A stretch of DNA of 64,000 nucleotides from Cyprinodon diabolis (lineage: Eukaryota; Chordata; Actinopteri; Cyprinodontiformes; Cyprinodontidae). A program made the translations under genes and the position numbers. The DNA lies in NCBI GenBank assembly GCA_030533445.1, contig JARPUW010000051.1, positions 17,747-81,746 on the forward strand. The letters run 5' to 3'. Each line of letters opens with the position of its first letter. Positions within the stretch are counted from its first letter, which is position 1. The notes beneath the pieces are model-generated. The model saw only the letters and a program-made list of their open reading frames with translations. It did no database searches and was not told the origin of the DNA. Positions 1-9,377 of the stretch are shown in pieces.

Positions 1-153
1 TCACCAATGGCGGGCTCCGCCCGCCTTCTAAGAGCCATTGCAGTGATGAAATCACCAATGGCGGGCTCCGCCCGCCTTCTAAGAGCCATTGCAGTGATGA
101 AATTACAAATGGCAATGAGCAATATGCCAGAATGTATGAGTGTGTATAAGGAA

Positions 154-905
154 GAGGCTTTTATTCTGTAGAGTCCCTGGAGTCTTATTTTGAAAGTCTA
201 TCATGGAAGTGCATCTAAAGATGGGTCATGCCCAGCAGTTATATAGAATCAATTTCCAAATGTTAAATCACTGGTTTTCCATGTTATTAGGTGAATAGTT
301 GCTGTATTACAGAGTAAATGGGAGACTTTTATTGTGAAATTTGCTCTGGGTGTGTTTTGAAAAGGTCACTAGAGTCTAATAAAAACAACCTGGAAGAGTT
401 TGGGTCATAATGTTGAGCCATTTGCATCAATTAATGCATTAGTATAATCTAGAGGCTTTTATTTTGTAGGGTCGCTGGAGTCTTATTTTGAAAGTCCAAC
501 AGAGTTGTGTTTATAGAAAATGTTCAGACCCGTCAATGATAGTTGATTACTTTCCAATCGTTAAATCACTCTTTTTCCATGTTATTAGGGCAGTAGATGA
601 AGCGGAAATGGGAGGCTTTTATTTTGAAATTTGCTATAGGGTGTGTTTTAAACAGTCTCCTAGAGTCTATTCTCTAAAACGGGGTTGAGTTTGGGTCATA
701 ATATTGAGCCATATAGGGCAATAAATATATGTAAAAAATATAGAGGCTTTTATTTTGTAGGGTCCCTGGAGTCTTATTTTGAAAGTCTATCAGTGCTGAG
801 TGGCAAGGGAAGTGTCATGGACAGCAGTCATATAGTATCCATTTCCCAATGTTAAATCAGTCCTTTCACCCTCCATTAGATTAATATGTGCTGTTTAAAA
901 CAGCA
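154..905 (+). repeat. R region: five alternating half-repeats (reference copy in U1)
   Basis: Related segments opening with gaggcttttatt or gagacttttatt start at 154, 322, 452, 612 and 743. The spacing alternates 168, 130, 160, 131 bp, so the region is about two and a half copies of a ~295-bp dimer. The even-numbered halves share gtgtgtttt and a tagagtct motif; the odd ones share ggagtcttattttgaaagtc. The last half decays near 905. The same layout is present in every unit, so this duplication predates amplification of the array. It is non-coding as far as I can see. Confidence 0.85.
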
Positions 906-1034
906 GAGGTAAAATCTGTTTGAAGCTTGGTAACCTTGACAACGCTTAACGAGCCTCTCACTGACACAGACAACAGCTGCACTCACTATTGGTTTCTTCT
1001 TCCCAGGCTTTTTTGTATGGGAAGAACGGCAACG

Positions 1035-2520
1035 AAAACAAACGACTACTGATCAAAAACCGTATGAGTTATTCAAAAAACATTTTCACCATGAGCATCA
1101 GCAATCCTTCGACTCCAAGTATACCAACTTTGGTGTATGTGTGTCATTCAGAACAATATTTATGACGACTTGAAAACACATAGTCTGATTCGTTTCTCTC
1201 CCATCTTCAGCTCAAAAAGAATGGAGAAAGGCTGAAACTCATCGACTTTAGGTTGGTCTGGAGGGTTTTTAAGGAAAAGTATTAATCCTACCGTAATTCC
1301 GAAGACATTGTGTGAGTCCAGAGGTTTCAGTCTACAAACTGACCAAAAATGGTGACTGTAGCTCCAAATATGTGGCCGTGAGGGCGAGAATAAGATGTTT
1401 GATCTTAAAAAAATGGCCGCCTCACACTAAGATTTCAGCAGCTGCACTCTAGCAGGCTGCTGCAGAAGCTAACTGTCAGCTAGCTTCCAGGTGCTTACCC
1501 TCCGAACAAACGACTGCTGAGCAAAAACCGTAAAAGATATCTGAAAAATTCTTTCAGTGAAAGCAACATCTATCCTTTGTCTCAGACTGGGGTAACCTTC
1601 ATGTCTGTAGGTCTTTCACAACCCAAAACGAAGCACAAACAAAATGGTTGGCCCACCTGCTCCTCCCTTTGTTTGAACTGCAGGACCTCACTCTCACTCA
1701 CCTTTTAGCTGCTAAAGCACCCCTCCGAACAAACGACTGCTGAGTAAAAACCGTAAAAGGTGTCTGAAAAATTCTTTTTATCTAAGCGACAGCTATATCT
1801 TGTCTTCAATTGGAGTAACTTTCATGGCTGTAGGTCATCTACAAACTGAATGGGAAGAGAAAGAAAAAGAAAAAACGTTTCATCACACCTAAGCTTCTAA
1901 TTGAGCTAGCTGCAGCAGGTCACTGTCACTCAGCTTTCAGGTGCTTAAAATGTCCTCCGAACAAACGACTGCTGAGCAAAAACCGTATGAGTTATTCAAA
2001 AAATTTTTTCACCGTGAGCGTCAGACATCCTTCGACTCCAACTATGCCAACTTTGGTGTATGTGTGTCATTCAGAAAAATATTTATGACGAGTTTAAAAC
2101 ACATAGTCGGATTCGTTTTTCTCCCCTCTTCTGCTCCAAAACCAATGAAAAACGGCTCTGATTTTCATCGACTTTAGGTCGGTCTGGAGGGTTTTTAAGG
2201 AAAAGTATTAATCCTACCGTAATTCCGAAGATATTGTGTGGGTCCAGAGATTTCAGTCTACAAACTGACCAAAAATGGTGACTCTAGCTATAAATATGTG
2301 GCCGTGAGGGCGAGTTTAAAATGTTTTTTTGTGTTTAAAAAACGCCTGCCTCACACTCTAGCTTTTCAGTTGCTCCACTCTAGCAGGCTGGATTTTGCTA
2401 AAACTTTGTGGCGCTTGAGGTCTGATTATACAAAAACCGTAGCAGTTATCAACATACCGTCTTCAGTTTTAAATAGACGAAGGATTTATCTACAAACTGA
2501 GCTTCAAACTGTTTTTCTAG
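1035..2520 (+). repeat. P/Q region: four related P segments and duplicated Q (reference copy in U1)
   Basis: P segments share gaacaaacgactgctgagc or a close variant, followed by aaaaaccgta; they begin at about 1035, 1501, 1724 and 1956. P1 and P4 are each followed by a Q segment (about 1240-1400 and 2165-2330) sharing ttaggtcggtctggagggtt or a close variant and the ctacaaactgaccaaaaatgg motif. P1+Q1 is therefore an older duplicate of P4+Q2, about 920 bp apart. P2 and P3 resemble each other more than P1 and P4. A degenerate fifth P-like piece (acaaaaaccgtagcagttat) lies near 2430. These nested duplications are common to all units. Frames that stay open here (for instance 2238-2543) show no sign of protein-level constraint. 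Confidence 0.8.
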
Positions 2521-2667
2521 GTGAATGTATGCCGACACAGTGAAGTGCTGTTTTTTATGCTTTTTTTTTCCTCTCCCCATTCATTTCCTATGGGATTTTT
2601 TTGCGACGTTTTCGCTAATAATTCGCAAACCTTCGGACTAATGAGAAAGTTTTATACAAGCACACAT

Positions 2668-2760
2668 CACCCCATTGGTCCCGACGCGTGTGCCAACTTT
2701 GGGCCCGATCCGCCAAACCGTGCGGGACTAGTTACGCGCCGAAGTTTTGGGTATACGGGA
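2668..2760 (+). other. Conserved block with a 9-bp bulged stem (reference copy in U1)
   Basis: This GC-richer block is nearly invariant in all sixteen units. GTCCCG-ACG at 2678-2686 can pair with CGT-G-CGGGAC at 2719-2728, giving nine base pairs with one bulged base. The loop holds the palindromes acgcgt (partly) and gggccc. Just beyond, at 2733-2739, units carry either acgcgcc or acgtgcc. The block precedes the AAT-rich tract into which hairpin A is inserted. A structured transcript or a DNA cruciform are both possible; function is unknown. Confidence 0.55.
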
Positions 2761-2774
2761 GAATTATAATAATA

Positions 2775-3035
2775 ACTAGAAAATTTCTAAAGAAATTTTG
2801 AGGGGGGCCACCTACTGCCCGTCTGGGGAACCGGGCCAATACGGCCCTGGCAAGTGACGTCGGGGCTCCCCAGACCAACTGCTTACGCCTTTGAGGGCTG
2901 CTGAGGGAAGGAAAGAGGGCAAGTTCATGGGCAAAGAGAGCTGTGTGCCACTTGTGCTGAAATCTGGGAAATAGACGTGCACAGCGTATGATGCACAAGG
3001 GTAATATGGGTTGTCCATATTGAAACACAGTGGGT
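2775..3035 (+). other. Unit head: AT palindrome plus long GC stem (reference copy in U2)
   Basis: The unit head opens with AAAATTTC-TAAA-GAAATTTT (2779-2798), an 8-bp perfect inverted repeat around a 4-base loop. It is followed by GTCTGGGGA at 2821-2829, complementary to TCCCCAGAC at 2867-2875. Inside that 9-bp stem lies GGGCC-AATAC-GGCCC (2833-2847). In U10 and U11 this inner stem is extended to seven pairs by an a in place of c (cagggcc with ggccctg). The rest of the head, to the first hairpin B, has no recognised motif. The head is present once per unit at 2775, 6010, 9378, 12546, 15789, 18960, 22131, 25374, 28546, 31588, 35002, 38171, 41411, 44585 and 47896. Confidence 0.75.
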
Positions 3036-3039
3036 AAAG

Positions 3040-3296
3040 CCCAGTTTGCGGGCTTCGCCCGCCTTCTGGGATCCATCTCAGTGAAGAAAAAAATCACCAA
3101 TGGCGGGCTCTGCCCGCCTTCTAAGAGCCATTGCAGTGATGAAATCACCAATGGCGGGCTCCGCCCGCCTGCTAAGAGCCATTGCAGTGATGTAATCACC
3201 TTTGGCGGGCTCCGCCCGCCTGTTACCATTGGCGGGCTCCGCCCGCCTTCTAAGAGCCATTGCAGTGATGAAATCACCAATGGCAATGAGCAATAT
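3040..3296 (+). repeat. Hairpin B minisatellite cluster (reference copy in U2)
   Basis: The monomer of about 51 bp contains GGCGGGC-NNN-GCCCGCC, a 7-bp perfect stem with a 3-base loop. An outer pair CAATGGC/GCCATTG spans the hairpin in most monomers. Five hairpins occur here, near 3048, 3103, 3153, 3204 and 3231. The fourth and fifth are closer together because a shortened spacer separates them. Most units have five, U11 has four and U10 two. Because 51 is divisible by three, open frames run through on both strands and translate into 17-residue repeats; I regard these as artefacts. Confidence 0.9.
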
Positions 3297-5943
3297 GCCA
3301 GAATGTATGAGTGTGTATAAGGAAGAGGCTTTTATTCTGTAGAGTCCTTGTAGTCTTATTTTGAAAGTCTATCATGAATGTGCATCAAAAGATGGGTCAC
3401 GCCCAGCAGTGATATAGAATCCATTTCCAAATGTTAAATCACTGGTTTTCCATGTTATTAGGTGAATAGTTGCTGTATTACAGAGTAAATGGGAGACTTT
3501 TATTGTGAAATTTGCTCTGGGTGTGTTTTGAAAAGGTCACTAGAGTCTAATAAAAACAACCTGGAAGAGTTTGGGTCATAATGTTGAGCCATTTGCATCA
3601 ATTAATGCATTAGTATAATCTAGAGGCTTTTATTTTGTAGGGTCCCTGGAGTCTTATTTTGAAAGTCCAACAGAGTTGTGTTTATAGAAAATGTTCAGAC
3701 CCGTCAATGATAGTTGATTACTTTCCAATCGTTAAATCACTCTTTTTCCATGTTATTAGGGCAGTAGATGAAGCGGAAATGGGAGGCTTTTATTTTGAAA
3801 TTTGCTATAGGGTGTGTTTTAAACAGTCTCCTAGAGTCTATTCTCTAAAACGGGGTTGAGTTTGGGTCATAATGTTGAGCCATATAGGGCAATAAATATA
3901 TGTAAAAAATATAGAGGCTTTTATTTTGTAGGGTCCCTGGAGTCTTATTTTGAAAGTCTATCAGTGCTGAGTGGCAAGGGAAGTGTCATGGACAGCAGTC
4001 ATATAGTATCCATTTCCCAATGTTAAATCAGTCCTTTCACCCTCCATTAGATTAATATGTGCTGTTTAAAACAGCAGAGGTAAAATCTGTTTGAAGCTTG
4101 GTAACCTTGACAACGCTTAACGAGCCTCTCACTGACACAGACAACAGCTGCACTCACTATTGGTTTCTTCTTCCCAGGCTTTTTTGTATGGGAAGAACGG
4201 CACCGAACAACGACTACTGATCAAAAACCGTATGAGTTATTCAAAAACATTTTCACCATGAGCATCAGCAATCCTTCGACTCCAACTATACCAACTTTGG
4301 TGTATGTGTGTCATTCAGAAAAATATTTATGACGAGTTGAAAACACATAGTCTGATTCGTTTCTCTCCCATCTTCAGCTCAAAAAGAATAGAGAAAGGCT
4401 GAAACTCTCATCGACTTTAGGTTGGTCTGGAGGGTTTTTAAGGAAAAGTATTAATCCTACCGTAATTCCGAAGACATTGTGTGAGTCCAGAGGTTTCAGT
4501 CTACAAACTGACCAAAAATGGTGACTGTAGCTCCAAATATGTGGCCGTGAGGGCGAGAATAAGATGTTTGATCTTAAAAAAATGGCCGCCTCACACTAAG
4601 ATTTCAGCAGCTGCACTCTAGCAGGCTGCTGCAGAAGCTAACTGTCAGCTAGCTTCCAGGTGCTTACCCTCCGAACAAACGACTGCTGAGCAAAAACCGT
4701 AAAAGATATCTGAAAAATTCTTTCAGTGAAGCAACATCTATCCTTTGTCTCAGACTGGGGTAACCTTCATGTCTGTAGGTCTTTCACAACCCAAAACGAA
4801 GCACAAACAAAATGGTTGGCCCACCTGCTCCTCCCTTTCTTTTAACTGCAGGACCTCACTCTCACTCACCTTTTAGCTGCTAAAGCACCCCTCCGAACAA
4901 ACGACTGCTGAGTAAAAACCGTAAAAGGTATCTGAAAATTCTTTTTATCTAAGCGACAGCTATATCTTGTCTTCGATTGGAGTAACTTTCATGGCTGTAG
5001 GTCATCTACAAACTGAATGGGAAGAGAAAGAAAAAGAAAAACGTTTCATCACACCTAAGCTTCTAATTGAGCTAGCTGCAGCAGGTCACTGTCACTCAGC
5101 TTTCAGCTGCTTAAAATGTCCTCCGAACAAACGACTGCTGAGCAAAAACCGTATGAGTTATTCAAAATATTTTTTCACCGTGAGCGTCAGCCATCCTTCG
5201 ACTCCAACTATGCCAACTTTGGTGTATGTGTGTCATTCAGAAAAATATTTATGACGAGTTTAAAACACATAGTCTGATTCGTTTTTCTCCCTCTTCTGCT
5301 CCAAAACCAATGAAAAACGGCTCTGATTTTCATCGACTTTAGGTCGGTCTGGAGGGTTTTTAAGGAAAAGTATTAATCCTACCGTAATTCCGAAGATATT
5401 GTGGGTCCAGAGATTTCAGTCTACAAACTGACCAAAAATGGTGACTCTAGCTATAAATATGTGGCCGTGAGGGCGAGTTTAAAATGTTTTTTTGTGTTTA
5501 AAAAACGCCTGCCTCACACTCTAGCTTTTCAGTTGCTCCACTCTAGCAGGCTGGATTTTGCTAAAACTTTGTGGCGCTTGAGGTCTGATTATACAAAAAC
5601 CGTAGCAGTTATCAACATACCGTCTTCAGTTTTAAATAGACGAAGGATTTATCTACAAACTGAGCTTCAAACTGTTTTTCTAGGTGAATGTATGCCGACA
5701 CAGTGAAGTGCTGTTTTTTATGCTTTTTTTTTCCTCTCCCCATTCATTTCCTATGGGATTTTTTTGCGACGTTTTCGCTAATAATTCGCAAACCTTCGGA
5801 CTAATGAGAAAGTTTTATACAAGCACACATCACCCCATTGGTCCCGACGCGTGTGCCAACTTTGGGCCCGATCCGCCAAACCGTGCGGGACTAGTTACGC
5901 GCCGAAGTTTTGGGTATACGGGAGAATTATAATAATAATAATA

Positions 5944-6008
5944 ATACGCGGAATAAATATGTGCAATAGTAGTAGGTGGGCCATGCCTTCGGCATGTGGC
6001 CCCCCAAT
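5944..6008 (+). repeat. Hairpin A, one copy, end of U2
   Basis: The monomer runs from ATACGCGG through CATGCC-TTC-GGCATG (a 6-bp stem with a TTC triloop, extended by imperfect G/C flanks GGTGGG and GGCCCCCC) to an AAT linker. It sits between the AAT-rich tract and the AT palindrome of the next unit. Confidence 0.85.
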
Positions 6009-6009
6009 A

Positions 6010-9000
6010 ACTAGAAAATTTCTAAAGAAATTTTGAGGGGGGCCACCTACTGCCCGTCTGGGGAACCGGACCAATACGGCCCTGGCCAGTGACGTCGGGG
6101 CTCCCCACACCAACTGCTTACGCCTTAGAGGGCTGCTGAGGGAAGGAAAGAGGGCTAGGTCATGGGGCAAAGAGAGCTGTGTGCCACTTGTGCTGAAATC
6201 TGGGAAATAGACGTGCACAGCGTATGATGCACAAGGGTAATATGGGTTGTCCATATTGAACCGCAGTGGGTAAAGCCCAGTTGGCGGGCTTCGCCCGCCT
6301 GCTAGGAGCCATCTCAGTGAAGAAAAAAATCACCAATGGCGGGCTATGCCCGCCTTCTAAGAGCCATTGCAGTGATGAAATCACCAATGGCGGGCTCCGC
6401 CCGCCTGCTAAGAGCCATTGCAGTGATGTAATCACCTTTGGCGGGCTCCGCCCGCCTGTTACCATTGGCGGGCTCCGCCCGCCTTCTAAGAGCCATTGCA
6501 GTGATGAAATCACCAATGGCAATGAGCAATATGCCAGAATGTATGAGTGTGTATAAGGAAGAGGCTTTTATTCTGTAGAGTCCTTGTAGTCTTATTTTGA
6601 AAGTCTATCATGAATGTGCATCAAAAGATGGGTCACGCCCAGCAGTGATATAGAATCCATTTCCAAATGTTAAATCACTGGTTTTCCATGTTATTAGGTG
6701 AATAGTTGCTGTATTACAGAGTAAATGGGAGACTTTTATTGTGAAATTTGCTCTGGGGTGTGTTTTGAAAAGGTCACTAGAGTCTAATAAAAACAACCTG
6801 GAAGAGTTTGGGTCATAATGTTGAGCCATTTGCATCAATTAATGCATTAGTATAATCTAGAGGCTTTTATTTTGTAGGGTCGCTGGAGTCTTATTTTGAA
6901 AGTCCAACAGAGTTGTGTTTATAGAAAATGTTCAGACCCGTCAATGATAGTTGATTACTTTCCAATCGTTAAATCACTCTTTTTCCATGTTATTAGGGCA
7001 GTAGATGAAGCGGAAATGGGAGGCTTTTATTTTGAAATTTGCTATAGGGTGTGTTTTAAACAGTCTCCTAGAGTCTATTCTCTAAAACGGGGTTGAGTTT
7101 GGGTCATAATGTTGAGCCATATAGGGCAATAAATATATGTAAAAAATATAGAGGCTTTTATTTTGTAGGGTCCCTGGAGTCTTATTTTGAAAGTCTATCA
7201 GTGCTGAGTGGCAAGGGAAGTGTCATGGACAGCAGTCATATAGTATCCATTTCCCAATGTTAAATCAGTCCTTTCACCCTCCATTAGATTAATATGTGCT
7301 GTTTAAAACAGCAGAGGTAAAATCTGTTTGAAGCTTGGTAACCTTGACAACGCTTAACGAGCCTCTCACTAACACAGACAACAGCTGCACTCACTATTGG
7401 TTTCTTCTTCCCAGGCTTTTTTGTATGGGAAGAACGGCACCGAACAAACGACTACTGATCAAAAACCGTATGAGTTATTCAAAAAACATTTTCACCATGA
7501 GCATCAGCAATCCTTCGACTCAACTATACCAACTTTGGTGTATGTGTGTCATTCAGAAAAATATTTATGACGAGTTGAAAACACATAGTCTGATTCGTTT
7601 TTCTCCCATCTTCAGCTCAAAAAGAATGGAGAAAGGCTGAAACTCTCATCCACTTTAGGTTGGTCTGGAGGGTTTTTAAGGCAAAGTATTAATCCTACCG
7701 TAATTCCGAAGACATTGTGTGAGTCCAGAGGTTTCAGTCTACAAACTGACCAAAAATGGTGACTGTAGCTCCAAATATGTGGCCGTGAGGGCGAGAATAA
7801 GATGTTTGATCTTAAAAAATGGCCGCCTCACACTAAGATTTCAGCAGCTGCACTCTAGCAGGCTGCTGCAGAAGCTAACTGTCAGCTAGCTTCCAGGTGC
7901 TTACCCTCCGAACAAACGACTGCTGAGCAAAAACCGTAAAAGATATCTGAAAAATTCTTTCAGTGAAAGCAACATCTATCCTTTGTCTCAGACTGGGGTA
8001 ACCTTCATGTCTGTAGGTCTTTCACAACCCAAAACGAAGCACAAACAAAATGGTTGGCCCACCTGCTCCTCCCTTTGTTTGAACTGCAGGACCTCACTCT
8101 CACTCACCTTTTAGCTGCTAAAGCACCCCTCCGAACAAACGACTGCTGAGTAAAAACCGTAAAAGGTATCTGAAAAATTCTTTTTATCTAAGCGACAGCT
8201 ATATCTTGTCTTCAATTGGAGTAACTTTCATGGCTGTAGGTCATCTACAAACTGAATGGGAAGAGAAAGAAAAAGAAAAAACGTTTCATCACACCTAAGC
8301 TTCTAATTGAGCTAGCTGCAGCAGGTCACTGTCACTCAGCTTTCAGGTGCTTAAAATGTCCTCCGAACAAACGACTGCTGAGCAAAAACCGTATGAGTTA
8401 TTCAAAAAATTTTTTCACCGTGAGCGTCAGTCATCCTTCGACTCCAACTATGCCAACTTTGGTGTATGTGTGTCATTCAGAAAAATATTTATGACGAGTT
8501 TAAAACACATAGTCGGATTCGTTTTTCTCCCTCTTCTGCTCCAAAACCAATGAAAAACGGCTCTGATTTTCATCGACTTTAGGTCGGTCTGGAGGGTTTT
8601 TAAGGAAAAGTATTAATCCTACCGTAATTCCGAAGATATTGTGTGGGTCCAGAGATTTCAGTCTACAAACTGACCAAAAATGGTGACTCTAGCTATAAAT
8701 ATGTGGCCGTGAGGGCGAGTTTAAAATGTTTTTTTGTGTTTAAAAAACGCCTGCCTCACACTCTAGCTTTTCAGTTGCTCCACTCTAGCAGGCTGGATTT
8801 TGCTAAAACTTTGTGGCGCTTGAGGTCTGATTATACAAAAACCGTAGCAGTTATCAACATACCGTCTTCAGTTTTAAATAGACGAAGGATTTATCTACAA
8901 ACTGAGCTTCAAACTGTTTTTCTAGGTGAATGTATGCCGACACAGTGAAGTGCTGTTTTTTATGCTTTTTTTTTCCTCTCCCCATTCATTTCCTATGGGA

Positions 9001-9377
9001 TTTTTTTGCGACGTTTTCGCTAATAATTCGCAAACCTTCGGACTAATGAGAAAGTTTTATACAAGCACACATCACCCCATTGGTCCCGACGCGTGTGCCA
9101 ACTTTGGGCCCGATCCGCCAAACCGTGCGGGACTAGTTACGCGCCGAAGTTTTGGGTATACGGGAGAATTATAATAATAATAATACGCGGAATAAATATG
9201 TGCAATAGTAGTAGGTGGGCCATGCCTTCGGCATGTGGCCCCCCAATAATACGCGGAATAAATATGTGCAATAGTAGTAGGTGGGCCATGCCTTCGGCAT
9301 GTGGCCCCCCAATAATACGCGGAATAAATATGTGCAATAGTAGTAGGTGGGCCATGCCTTCGGCATGTGGCCCCCCA
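6010..9377 (+). repeat. Array unit U3
   Basis: Typical layout, with a tat loop in one hairpin B (near 6344). Single-base losses relative to other units occur near 7518, 7813 and 8528, each in a run of identical bases. It ends with three hairpin A copies, giving 3,368 bp. Confidence 0.93.
9183..9376 (+). repeat. Hairpin A, three copies, end of U3
   Basis: Three consecutive monomers at a 66-bp period, each with the CATGCC-TTC-GGCATG stem. The last is joined to the next unit by ccccccaactag, lacking the usual AAT. Confidence 0.85.

Larger units (their letters stand above)
1..2774 (+). repeat. Array unit U1, truncated at the window edge
   Basis: The window opens inside the hairpin B cluster of this unit; its first ~390 bp are missing. 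It is colinear with U11 at a constant offset of 31,957 bp with no net indel up to the hairpin A site. It shares with U10 and U11 the variant with extra A residues near 1030 and the attacaaatgg variant near 102. No hairpin A copy sits at its right end. Confidence 0.9.
2775..6009 (+). repeat. Array unit U2
   Basis: Closest to U13 (offset 35,396 bp, becoming 35,404 bp), sharing tttgcgggcttcgcc in the first hairpin B and the gggatcc variant. It carries eight bases of deletion between about 4207 and 5405, all in homopolymers or a dinucleotide run. It ends with one hairpin A copy. Confidence 0.93.

Noticed and set aside
2732..3286. Minus-strand frames of 158-274 codons across the unit head, repeated in most units
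   Set aside because: They run through the 51-bp hairpin B monomers and change length only with hairpin copy number. No domain, splice pattern or constraint supports coding.
3040..3296. Hairpin B followed by ctaa/ctag as a Helitron 3' end
   Set aside because: The CTRR lies only two or three bases after the stem, closer than usual, and the monomer repeats internally. It is better explained as a minisatellite.
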